Origin: Paulinella micropora | Taxonomy: Eukaryota > Cercozoa > Imbricatea > Euglyphida | Reading direction: 5' to 3' | NCBI GenBank assembly: GCA_009731375.1 | Contig: BJOX01000243.1 | Location: forward strand, 279,217-343,216 | DNA: 64,000 bases | Notes under the pieces: model-generated | What the model was told of the DNA's origin: nothing | Seen by the model: only the letters and a program-made list of their open reading frames with translations | The model's database searches: none | Translations under genes and position numbers: made by a program | Part shown: one piece after another, positions 50,130-58,672 of the stretch | Layout of the letters: the number at the start of each line of letters is the position of its first letter | Numbering within the stretch: position 1 is the first letter of the stretch

Positions 50130-50274
50130 GATATTTATCAACTTAACTCTCAGTCGCTTTGCTCATTCTCGTTTGTTGATAAACATCGTATCAGATTTTT
50201 AATTTTTTTTGTCCGTTTACGATGTTTGAGAGTAAGCGAGAGTGCGATAGCACGAAACGCAACTCTCAAATATC
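50130..50274. promoter_or_regulatory. two-hairpin palindromic module C, between convergent genes
   Basis: 145 bp reading GATATTTATCAAC...GTTGATAAACATCG, AT spacer, CGATGTTTGAGAGT...ACTCTCAAATATC. The left hairpin starts after the plus gene stop; the right one overlaps the TGA of the minus gene. The second stem has different bases from modules A and B but remains perfectly paired. It probably acts as a transcript-end signal in both directions. Confidence 0.7.
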
Positions 50275-51510
50275 ACTGGTCCTCTATAAAGTTAGCAATA
50301 ACATTAATATTACCTGACCCGCCTGCCGACACAGACTTCTGTGTGAATGTCAAAACATCGTTCGGGGTTAATTGAATATCGTAGGTTCTTAAATTAATTT
50401 GTTGAGTTGAGGTAGCATTAACATAAATCTTAAGAAGTGTTGTTCCGTTTGCGATAGCAGTTGCTTTTGTATCTGTATCTACAATTGAAGTTTTGGCATC
50501 TACATCGGCAAACCCCGCTCCTGTCAGTGTTCCGTTCAATACCATTCTTACAATATTAGACTTACTATCTTCATTGTAATACTTATCAAAGATGGAAAGA
50601 CATTTGAATAGTTGGTTAGGCTATTATTGTATTGTGCTTTATTCCTGATACTTAAAATGGGGCTTTCAATTATATTACCTGCTTCACTCCCTTCCGCCGT
50701 ATTTGTAATACTTGTATTAATAGTGTTGGTTCCCTCAACAAACAAACTACAGCTGGCTGTCTTCAGTCTTTGTATTCCAACTCCCACATTATTATTAACA
50801 ATTCGTGCTACAAATGGCAATGTAGTATTCCGCAGACTGACGCCTGTGTTGTTATTTGCATACTTAATTGTATGGACTAACTGAAATTCTCCTGTCTTTG
50901 GATTTTCAATAGAAAACTTAATAGCACCAAAACCTAAGTATTGAAATTGAATTTGAAATACATTTCCCTTCGTCCAGTCTAATACTGGCATATCTCCTGT
51001 TCCGTCGCACGGGTCATCCCAGTATGCTTGATAAAATGCGTTTGGGTTTCCTCCAATGCAATGTAGAATAATCATTCCTTCATCTCTAGTCTTGTAAAAG
51101 TAGAAACCATTAAGTAAAGCATTATCTCCGATGCCTATCCACGAATAATAATCTTCGGTTTCGTCTGTTGTCCATAAAGCAGTGAAGCGGGCTACAACAC
51201 TCATACCAGTGCGATATTTTATTTTTCTTTTGCTTTCCATACAGGCATCAGCGGTAGCATTAGCAGTCGTTTTTAATTTCGCCATATTATTATTAAATGA
51301 AACACTCGCATTTGTCTGAATTAATGACCATATCCGTATATTAATGGTATATGGAAAGATTTCCTGTAATACAGGTGTTAAGGAACTGATTAGGGTTTCA
51401 CCAAAAGCGGTCTTCATATGATTAGTTTCAATGTGTCCATCATATCCGACTTTGACATTTACAAACTTTTCGTCCGGATTTTGTGCGATTAAATTTCTCT
51501 GGTGGGACAT
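50273..51510 (-). pseudogene. putative virion surface/structural protein, frameshifted near 50600
   Basis: Two minus-strand pieces (50548-51510 and 50273-50545) are one gene of about 410 residues: the alternate frame upstream of 50545 reads LSIFDKYYNEDSKSNIVRM and joins cleanly. The core has ARFTALWTT, TKGNVFQIQFQYLGFG, IKFSIENPKTGEF and HTIKYANNN. From memory this resembles a family common among uncharacterised proteins of marine DNA viruses, and it has a beta-sandwich look. The C-terminal part is Thr/Asn-rich beta sequence. I infer a capsid decoration or receptor-contact protein. It lies downstream of the capsid gene on the same strand. Confidence 0.55.
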
Positions 51511-51634
51511 TTGAGAATTTCACTTCGTGCTACACACTCTCGTTTATAAAAATTCGCCTGCGAATTTTGCTATAACACTTCGTTTATATTCTCACAAGTC
51601 TGAAGGACGTTGTGATGCTTCGCTCACAAACGTC
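51511..51634. promoter_or_regulatory. diverged two-hairpin module D
   Basis: Lies between the capsid gene end and the start of the 50273-51510 gene. It has outer arms TGAGAAT/ATTCTCA, a nested perfect hairpin AAAATTCGC-CT-GCGAATTTT, and a second hairpin from GACGTTGTGA to TCACAAACGTC with the loop GCTTCGC, the complement of GCGAAGC in modules A and B. Confidence 0.55.
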
Positions 51635-51747
51635 GTTTTCCTATATGATACGAGAAAAAATATTTAATCTATTAATTTTTTACTTTAATGGCATTCGATG
51701 TTTTATGAACCTTCTTTTGAAAAAAGATTTGTGAATAAAATATCATT

Positions 51748-53244
51748 AACTCATCAAAATTTCAATTCCCTTCACAAGCACACTTCGTTGAAGAATGGCA
51801 AAAGTGTAAAGCAGTAGTTGAAACGAACTCATATCGCCTCTCGGTGTCAAGGCTCAGACCACTCACCTCATATCCAACGGTATCCTTATCACACAGCGGG
51901 TGGTTGTTATCCCAAGTATCAACGTGGAACCAGTTGTAATGATACACATTAGAATTCAAAATGGCACTACCCTTCAACTTATCCTTGAGAAGCATATAGT
52001 CTTCATTATTTGAGGTGTTAATATCAAATTGTTGAATACGACTTCCGTCAAGAGTTGTGTAATATGTCTGAATTTTAGACCCCTGAGCCTTGACTACTGG
52101 AGGTCCCGCCGCATAACCCGATGGCATATTGCTATTATCAAAGGAAGTATTAGCACTCTCAGTGTTGTGGAAGGCGGATGTATAGATACGACGAATTCTT
52201 TCACCCTGCGAGCGGTTCATTTTTACGACATAGTTCTGTTGCGATGATTGGAGGTTCTGCTTCCAAGCAATCGGATATTCAATCTTAAAAGGAAAGCCTT
52301 CACCAGCAATCTTTTGTTGAACACCCAAAATAACATTAGGGTCAGTCTCCACAGCAAGAAACAGATTTAAGTTAGAAATAGAAGCACCAACAGCAGTAGC
52401 CGCTGCACCAGTGGAAATAGAACTCGCATCAGTTCCATAGAATGAAGTGCGGGCGGTGCTCTCCCATACAATTCTAAAATCCAAAATTTCATTAAAACCA
52501 ATCGTTTTATCAAGTTCAAAAATTGTTTCAAACAGCATTCCCAAAGGAAACGTAACACTGATAGCAGGAGTATCCTTGTTATCAGTACCACCTTCAAAAT
52601 ACTTAGCCTCCTCAAAAGGAACATCAACAAGGCTATAGGTTCCAGCAGTGCTATCAGCGAGAGCGGTATCATCATGACGACGAACAGCAACAAGTGGCAC
52701 TTTGTAGTATCCTTGAACCGCCCCTCTTAAATCTGCAAGCACACCCGCATCGGTAATTGCTTTTCTTTCCGCTACGGTTCCAATTTCAACTTTTCCAGCA
52801 TTACACTTTTGAAGCATAGCACCAGAATTACCTGTTTTCTTATCATCATCATAAGCACCATGGTTTTCAAGTGCCATAAATTTTTCATACTTAATTTCTG
52901 GTTTCCATATCACCTTAGTGTAATTACCCACATGTTGAAGATTACACAGATACTGCCCGCTTCGGCTTCGCAGTTCAATAGTTTTAATCATAGACAGACA
53001 ATCCATATAAATACGATTGAAGTGGCCAGCACCTGCAGCAGTAGGAGTATAAGTAAATCGCAACACCGACCTCGCAAGGTTCAAAGGACGGGTAGGAATT
53101 TCAAACGTGCTTTCCATACCACCAGCAGTAGTAAGTGTGACATTTGCCGACCCTTCACTGCTAGTAAGTTGTTCAATTCATACTTACCAGTGAGCAGTTC
53201 CTTAGTCTGATGGACTAGTTTTCCTCCATATTGGACAGGCATTT
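51748..53244 (-). pseudogene. MCP: major capsid protein, double jelly-roll type, frameshifted at both ends
   Basis: Forms the hexameric capsomers of the virion. The intact central frame (51762-53117) holds MDCLSMIKTIELRSRSGQ, LQHVGNYTKV, VTFPLGMLFETIFELDK and LDTERRYEFVSTTA, in the style of Polinton-like-virus capsid proteins. The true start appears to be MPVQYGGKLVHQTKELL at 53244, followed by a frameshift near 53175. At the C-terminus a second frameshift near 51810 restores an ending YTFAILQRSVLVKGIEILMS with TAA at 51748-51750. Corrected length is about 495 residues, normal for the family. It is preceded by a TATTATATATTC motif. Confidence 0.85.
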
Positions 53245-53283
53245 TTTGTTTTGTTTTTGAAGTAGTGTAAATTAACTAATTCA

Positions 53284-53312
53284 CCAGAATATATAATAGT
53301 ATAGAAAAAAAA
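53284..53312 (-). promoter_or_regulatory. putative capsid-gene promoter
   Basis: On the minus strand: a T-run, CTATACTATTATATATTCTGG, 40 bases before the capsid ATG. The same T-run plus CTGTATTATATATTTCG precedes the gene at 56461. A shared late-type promoter is inferred. Confidence 0.4.
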
Positions 53313-53343
53313 ATAATTCTAAAATTAATTGATGTTTTTACTT

Positions 53344-54162
53344 TTAGTGTTTTGCGACCTTTTTCAAAAGGTCAAAGAATGAATTAAATAAACTAAAATA
53401 ATTAGTTTCACGATAAACCAATAAAGTCATAACGATACCTAAACCATTAAGATTAATGGCTTGGTCGTTTTCGTCCGTCAAGTAAAATCTAAATACGTTG
53501 TTTGAATTAGTGGACAATGTTTTCCGTATTCACTACCAGAGCCGTCGTAAATGACAGAACCAAAAGGAATTTCGTTGGCTGTATATATTTCTTGAAGCAC
53601 ATGATTATCACCTTCATTCACCAAATCAGATTAAAGATACAGAGTTTTTCACCAGTTAAAATAATTACATTTGGTGATTTAATAAAATCATTAGCGAAGA
53701 AATATGTTGAGCTTCTATCAAACCCCATTACCTCGTGATACGGGTATCACCATCAAATATAAACCGCAGTTGAATACCTCCGTTATTTGAAACACTGAAT
53801 GTTAATTTACCATCCTCCGCTTCTGTGTTTGTATTGTTGCTTGAGACAACATAAGTATAGTCATTTGGACTTTCTGTCGTCAGTACCTCGGCCAGTTTAT
53901 TTTTTAAATTGTTCAATGTGTAGTTTCCCTCAGGTATTGTAATTAAAGCCTCGTACCCGTCTTCGGATAATGTAAAGGTATTGTACGGACTGGCGACCGA
54001 GTAATACGATTTTGGAATATAAATATGAAGAATTTTACAATGTGTGGGATTGTCTAACCCCTTCATATTGACTTCGTGTGTAAAGTCGCTGTCTGTTCCC
54101 GTTATTCTATTTTTACTATTTATGTAATAGATGGAACTTGACCTACCACCTTTGTAATCCAT
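53344..54162 (-). pseudogene. penton / minor capsid protein, multiple frameshifts
   Basis: Would form the pentameric vertices. The N-terminal frame (53728-54162) reads YYINSKNRITGTDSDFTHEV, HIYIPKSYYSV, YNTFTLSEDG and ITIPEGNYTLNNL. This is the characteristic start of Polinton-like-virus and virophage penton proteins (the IPKSYY and ITIPxGNYT patterns). The rest continues through at least three frame changes with GSVIYDGSGSEYGKHCPLIQ and finally FRFYLTDENDQAINLNGLG plus VMTLLVYRETNY, to TAA at 53344. Total would be about 270 residues. A GTAGGTG...CACCTAC hairpin with a TTTTTATAAAAA centre lies directly before its ATG. Confidence 0.8.
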
Positions 54163-54192
54163 CGTAGGTGTTTTTTATAAAAACCACCTACA
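54163..54192 (-). promoter_or_regulatory. hairpin directly upstream of the penton start codon
   Basis: GTAGGTG and CACCTAC flank GTTTTTATAAAAAA just before the ATG on the minus strand, a near-perfect palindrome. It could be a start-site or upstream transcript-end element. Confidence 0.45.
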
Positions 54193-54225
54193 ACCTCAAA
54201 AAATCTATATATTAGAAAATATCTT

Positions 54226-54927
54226 TTAAATAAAAGCATCAAATCCATAACCATGCTGTGCTTTTAATTTTACCGCTTCTTCTTCTTTTCAGTCTGTATA
54301 GCCACTAGCAAACTTAAACCGGTTTCCTTTCGCCCGCTCCATTAAAAACCTCATACTATGCCAACCACACGTGTCTGAGGTGTTTGATTGATTTTTAACC
54401 TTATTTACTTTCATTAATAGATATGTGCTTGGGTGGCTTCGGTCAATTAGTTGTTTCATTTGTTGTTGGAAGTCTTCAGTAGGTTCATAAAGTGCTAAGG
54501 GGTCATAGACTTCAACACTCCTGTCTTTATATAGACTTATCCATACAGCGATCCAATGAGACCCCGCTTGTTTGTGATTGTCCAAATTCATAATAAATCC
54601 GTATCGCTTTCTGCTTCCGGGCTTCAACTTGTAAATTTCATCACTGGCTATCGCTCCGAGATACCATCCATATTTTTTCATTATGTCGTCTATTTTATTA
54701 GTCATTAGTCCCCGCCCCTCACCCTGTTGCTCTTCTGGCTGTTGCTCGTCTGTCTGTGGTTGCTCTGGCTCTGGTTGCTGTGGTTCCTCTTGCTGTGGCT
54801 CCTCTGGCTGTGGTTGCTGTGGCTCAGGCTGTGACTCTGGTTGCTGTGGTTGCTCCGGCTGTTGCTCATTTCTATATTTATTTATAAGAGCATTAACATA
54901 ATCTTTTTTCTCATTGAATGAACCCAT
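54226..54927 (-). pseudogene. PRO: adenain/Ulp1-like cysteine protease (virion maturation), in-frame TGA near the end
   Basis: The 212-residue frame starts at 54927 with a Gln/Pro/Glu-rich linker (residues 22-68). The protease domain follows: GSHWIAVWI (catalytic His), VEVYDPLA (acidic residue), and SDTCGWHSMRF with the catalytic Cys after a conserved Asp-Thr. This matches C5/C48 proteases that process capsid precursors in Polintons and adenoviruses. At 54289 a TGA interrupts, but the same frame continues KEEEAVKLKAQHGYGF to TAA at 54226, so the original protein was about 20 residues longer. The start overlaps the upstream coiled-coil gene by 46 bases in another frame; the two may once have been one polyprotein. 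Confidence 0.85.
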
Positions 54928-55961
54928 TCTTTTCGTGATAAATACTTTTTAATGTTTTCTACGGAAAACACTTTATTAATCAAATCTTCTAAACCAGTTC
55001 CCGTTTGTAATCCCAAATATTCTGCGAGTTTCTTTTTTACTTCGTCCTTCTTTTGTCCTACATCTATTTTATGTTCTACAATTTTGTCTATTATCCATGA
55101 TGCCCTTTGGTTCCAACCTTTAACATCGTCGCCTTCATTTTTAAGTTTATCCCTTAATGCTTCACCAAGAACTTTAATATTAAGTTTTTTCTCAATATTA
55201 CTATTCGACAATCCATTCTTTAACATTGCTTTGTATTTAGCCTCCTCTAGTTGGTTTCCTATATTTTTATTTAATGCTTCATGTGCTCCTAGCATTTTTT
55301 TCATATCATCTATTGTTATTTGTTGCTTTTGAAATTCTTTTATTCTTTCTGCTATACTTTGTATTTTACTAGGATCCCAATTATCTATATCTGCTTGAGC
55401 AAAAACTCCAGAATTTGTGATTAATTTTTTATTGTTTTCAAATTCTTTATTTGGCTTAACTTTTACCTCTGGCTGTGCCTGTTGTTCTTGTGGCTGTCCC
55501 TGCTGTGGTGGCATAATATATTGATATTGAACTGGTGGTAATGCTTGTATTATATTTTTTCTGTCTTCTTCATATTTTACATCTTCTATGAGTTTTTGCT
55601 CCCTTCTTAGTTCTCTGGCTTTTTGTTCTTGTCGTTCATTAATATCTGCTAGTTCTCTTTTGTGTTCCCTATCCATTATCTCTTGTCTTTCCTTAGCATC
55701 TGCTATGTCTTTTCTTTCTCGCCTCTTCTTCTCCTGGTCTAAATCCTCCCGTGCCTTTCTTTCTTTTTTCTCTATGGTTTCAATACCTTCATACTTTTCC
55801 TTTCTGAGTTTGTCTAAGTGATCTTGAATTGCTGTTCTCGTATTCTGCTCAATCTCAGACAGGCTCTGGACTTTTCTTAAGTCTTCCTTCTTTGTTTTTT
55901 TCTTTGCCTTTGGTCTGCTCAAGTATTTCATAAAAAGTTTAACAATTTGAAGTGTGCTCAT
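54882..55961 (-). CDS. coiled-coil protein upstream of the protease, uncharacterised
   Basis: 359 residues. Residues about 20-140 are a long charged Lys/Glu/Arg coiled coil (for example DLDQEKKRRERKDIADAKER). A Pro/Gln linker (about 150-170) follows, then a helical C-terminal domain (GVFAQADIDNWDPSKIQSIA, KKKLAEYLGLQTGTGLEDLI). The last residues change frame relative to the protease and end in a hydrophobic LML, so its true end may be a frameshift and fusion with the protease. The start codon overlaps the stop of the gene at 55958 as ATGA. A scaffold or minor virion role is an inference. Confidence 0.5.
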   Translation of the reverse strand: MSTLQIVKLFMKYLSRPKAKKKTKKEDLRKVQSLSEIEQNTRTAIQDHLDKLRKEKYEGIETIEKKERKAREDLDQEKKRRERKDIADAKERQEIMDREHKRELADINERQEQKARELRREQKLIEDVKYEEDRKNIIQALPPVQYQYIMPPQQGQPQEQQAQPEVKVKPNKEFENNKKLITNSGVFAQADIDNWDPSKIQSIAERIKEFQKQQITIDDMKKMLGAHEALNKNIGNQLEEAKYKAMLKNGLSNSNIEKKLNIKVLGEALRDKLKNEGDDVKGWNQRASWIIDKIVEHKIDVGQKKDEVKKKLAEYLGLQTGTGLEDLINKVFSVENIKKYLSRKEWVHSMRKKIMLMLL

Positions 55962-56088
55962 ATCATTTGTTTTCTTACCGAAATTAAAATACTATTTTTA
56001 CCCTTCTGGATAATGTAAGGCTTTCCGCTCTTATTCCTATAAACCCGCGGTGGACTGCCCTTTTCACATTTTTAGTCTTAGCGACCAT
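55958..56088 (-). pseudogene. small basic protein, one frameshift
   Basis: Starts MVAKTKNVK. After a one-base shift the frame reads PPRVYRNKSGKPYIIQKGKN and ends at a TGA that overlaps the ATG of the next gene (ATGA). About 43 residues, strongly basic. Such short VYxNKxGxxYI proteins sit among the structural genes of related elements. Function unknown. Confidence 0.4.
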
Positions 56089-56138
56089 TGTATATTAACA
56101 AAAAAAATATTTTCAATTCGTTTATATCAAAAATATCA

Positions 56139-56461
56139 TTAAAACTTCAAAGCTCCACGACCGCTCTGCCTACCATACCCAAGTTTTGCAGCGGTAGTCC
56201 CGATACGAGACGCATATGGAACCCCGACATCGCCAAGTGTATTTGCAGTCTTTGAAATAATCTTGTTATCTCGAAGGAACTTATTCACAGCCATCGCGGT
56301 TTTACCTACCTTGGCCCAGTTAATTTTACCGCCAGCCTGTCCCTTGCCTCCTTGCTTCTTCTTACGACCAGTCTTCTTTTGCCTCCAGCCATTGTGCTTG
56401 AGTTAATTGTTCGTTTGCCGATTGTTGGAATGACTTCAACACGAGTTGTTTTTACTACCAT
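56139..56461 (-). pseudogene. short Gly/Lys-rich peptide gene, adenovirus core-peptide-like, frameshifted
   Basis: Starts MVVKTTRVEVIPTIGKR. After a frameshift near 56385 the frame reads GRKKKQGGKGQAGGK, then VNKFLRDNKIISKTANTLGD and YGRQSGRGALKF to TAA at 56139. A basic Gly-rich segment followed by a small amphipathic part ending in GYG is a pattern I associate with short virion peptides of Polinton-like viruses and virophages, possibly membrane-active or DNA-condensing. The promoter-like TATTATATATTTCG starts 10 bases upstream. Confidence 0.45.
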
Positions 56462-56528
56462 AAATGATAGCGAAATATATAATACAGAAAAAAATAATTA
56501 ATTTAAATTTTTTTACTTAAGACGAAAA

Positions 56529-57338
56529 TTAAAATTTTCTTAACTCATCATCAACACTTGAGACATAAAGAATATTAAATCTCTCCTTTGTAGCCTCGTG
56601 ATACTTTTGAAGAAAATAATCAAAGTCAAAAGATAAGTCTAAGTGTTTATACACGAGTTCCATTTTATCCTGAGACTGACCCGGAAAGATTTAAAAATAA
56701 TCTAACTGCTTAATGGCTTCTGGCCGTAGGTCATTCAGATGCTGACTTGACATAGTCACCTTACTTTTTATAGTGTCTGTTCTTTTTTAACAAATCGCTT
56801 ACGGACTTATCTCTTAATCCGCTCCCTAAATCGTTCAAAACAAAAACAACCTCTGGTGAAATATACTTACTTGGTCTCTCTTTCTTCTCACCTCCTTCTT
56901 CTTTTTTCTTTTCCTTTCCGAAATAAAGAAATTGTGGTTTCTCTATTTCCTCTTTGTCCTGTTTTACTTCTCCTTCGTGTTGCTCGTCCTTTCTGTTCAG
57001 TTTGTCAAGTTCATAGTCTATCACATTTACACCATCTGATTTAAGAAAGGCATATATTGCCATTGGGTTTCCCCTGCTCTTAAAGTGCTTAACCATTGCT
57101 TTATAAATGTAGTCCTTGTGAATTGTTGAAGCGATAATGACAATACGGGTCTTTCTGTCGGTTGTCCTTTCAGTATTTCAAAGAGTGCTGTTGTTTTCCC
57201 GCTCTTCTTACGGGCAAGTAGAAATATATTTGCACACAGCTCGTTGAATAATTTATAACCCTTGGCTTTTTTGTTTCCTCCCCCTCTTGTTTTACAGGCT
57301 TCACCTTAATGCTATTAATCTTCTCCCTGATATTTTAG
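56529..57338 (-). pseudogene. FtsK/HerA-type genome-packaging ATPase, several frameshifts
   Basis: Drives DNA into the capsid. Pieces in three frames assemble in order: IREKINSIKVKPVKQ near 57330, a Walker A segment LLARKKSGKTTALFEIL (about 57225), then IYKAMVKHFKSRGNPMAIYAF. Walker B EVVFVLNDLGSG (about 56835) and LLKKNRHYKK follow, then VTMSSQHLNDLRPEAIKQLD and ELVYKHLDLSFDFDYFLQKY to TAA at 56529. The NRH...SQH arrangement after Walker B is typical of A32-like/Polinton ATPases. About 265 residues. A TAA (near 56695) and at least two frame changes inactivate it. The start codon is not evident; module A lies directly upstream. Confidence 0.8.
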
Positions 57339-57474
57339 AATTGCGATTCGTGCTCCGCACTCTCCCTTATTCTAAAACATCGTTTTTTCTTTATTGTTTA
57401 AAATAAATCTGTTTTCGATGTTTATCAACAAACGAGAATGAGCGAAGCGAATGAGAGTGAAGTTGATAAATATC
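57329..57474. promoter_or_regulatory. two-hairpin palindromic module A
   Basis: 146 bp. TTTTAGAAT...ATTCTAAAA forms hairpin 2, next to the ATPase start. TTTATCAAC...GTTGATAAA forms hairpin 1, whose end overlaps the TGA of the 57473 gene. Outer GATATTT/AAATATC and inner AAACATCG/CGATGTTT also pair, so the whole module is one nested palindrome. The hairpin 1 loop contains GCGAAGC. Confidence 0.75.
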
Positions 57475-57751
57475 ACCCTAAGAATTCCAAACACACAACA
57501 ATTCTTCCCGCTAAATTTCCTGTATCAATATTTCCGCTGTCGGTTTCAAGGACTTTAAATGTATATTGTCCGTCCGTCCATCCAACGACACCTAAATTAT
57601 AACTAAGGTTTGAAATGTTTGCTATATTACTATCAGCGAATGTGCCGATACTTCCAATTCTGTCCATATAAAGAATTCTGGTTTTGGTTTCCGTCTGGTC
57701 GTTCGTATAATGAATAAACTTAACATTCATTTTGGTCGGTGTGAATGACAT
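57473..57751 (-). CDS. uncharacterised 92-residue protein
   Basis: Intact frame, MSFTPTKMNVKFIHYTNDQT to CLEFLG, with mainly beta-strand-like sequence (YTFKVLETDSGNID). Its stop TGA is the first part of hairpin module A (TGATATTTATC). It lies between the ATPase and a membrane-protein gene in a block of structural genes, so a small virion protein is plausible. No family recognised. Confidence 0.5.
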   Translation of the reverse strand: MSFTPTKMNVKFIHYTNDQTETKTRILYMDRIGSIGTFADSNIANISNLSYNLGVVGWTDGQYTFKVLETDSGNIDTGNLAGRIVVCLEFLG

Positions 57752-57867
57752 TGAATATTTTTATTAAATGTTTTGCTTCCAACAAAATCATTGCTCAAAA
57801 AAATAATCTTTTGGTATTTGAACTCTCATAAATTATATAATATATGATATAAAAAATGATATAAAAA

Positions 57868-58114
57868 ATGATTTTAATATTCTTGTTTATGTGGTCTGTG
57901 TTAGGTCGGACTGCCTGCGACTTTTACTCACGGGTAAGCGAAAAAGAGAATGAGAGTTGTGCTTATTGTATAAAGCAAGGAATAGAAACTAAATTTAAAT
58001 GTGTGTAAGCCTATGAGTGATTGGTGTGTTAGTTTTGATGAAACCATTCCTTTCATGTGTGCGAGTGATAGTTCATGGTACAGGACACATATATATGAAT
58101 GTTCATTTCTTTGA
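57868..58114 (+). pseudogene. small Cys-rich, possibly secreted protein, one frameshift
   Basis: Plus-strand frame starting MILIFLFMWSVLGRTACDFY (signal-peptide-like). A one-base shift near 58005 joins it to CKPMSDWCVSFDETIPFMC and ...YECSFL. Joined, it would have about 80 residues with several cysteines. It is convergent with the membrane-protein gene, overlapping by about 12 bases. It could be chance. Confidence 0.3.
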
Positions 58115-58458
58115 ACTAGAAGGTGATGGAAGGCAAATTCCTATGAGTAAGGTCAAAATACCGACATAAGTATTAGCAACCTCGCGCACGGCAAGTTCTT
58201 TTCAGATAGCCTTACGATACAAAGGGCTATAATGGCAACGATGATACCCATTTGAAATAAGTATTTGATAAGTCGGCTGTCGGTCGGTCTGTTTTTTATA
58301 CAACAACAATTCCAGTTATCTTCCAATTCGTGATCTAGTTTTTTTTCCTCAGTCTTTAGTTCTACTTCAAGAACACAAGATTTTAATTCTGGAGTTAGTT
58401 CGCCATCCATATCCATAATAGGCGGGGGTCTGTGAAGTCTGGTTGTATTATTGGACAT
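58103..58458 (-). pseudogene. small two-helix membrane protein, one frameshift
   Basis: Starts MSNNTTRLHRPPPIMDMDGE, then a CCCIKNR cysteine cluster, a first transmembrane segment YLFQMGIIVAIIALCIVRL, and after a frameshift near 58180 a second one, VGILTLLIGICLP, ending SPSSSKK. Short two-helix proteins with a CC motif and a PSPS tail are common next to capsid genes of virophages and Polinton-like viruses. The product probably sits in a membrane; its role is unknown. Module B abuts the start codon (AATATC-ATG). Confidence 0.5.
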
Positions 58459-58604
58459 GATATTTTAGAATTGCGTTTCGTGCTCCGCACTTTCACTTAT
58501 TCTAAAACATCGTTTTTCTTTATTGAAAATAAATAAATCGGTTTTCGATGTTTATCAACAAACGAGAATGAGCGAAGCGAATGAGAGTGAAGTTGATAAA
58601 TATC
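58459..58604. promoter_or_regulatory. two-hairpin palindromic module B
   Basis: 146 bp, nearly identical to module A, with the same GATATTTTAGAAT...ATTCTAAAACATCG and CGATGTTTATCAAC...GTTGATAAATATC blocks. The AT spacer and hairpin loops differ slightly. Hairpin 2 abuts the ATG at 58458; hairpin 1 follows the fibre gene by about 70 bases. Confidence 0.75.
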
Positions 58605-58672
58605 AAGGGAAAACGACTGCTCGTATTTCAGAAAGTTGCTTAGATAGATATTCTATAATAAGCATGAGATTT

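Noticed and set aside
50130-58604. Hairpin modules as ordinary MITE insertions
   Set aside because: Not excluded, but no consistent target duplication is seen and every copy sits exactly at gene borders with paired stem changes; regulatory use is favoured for now.
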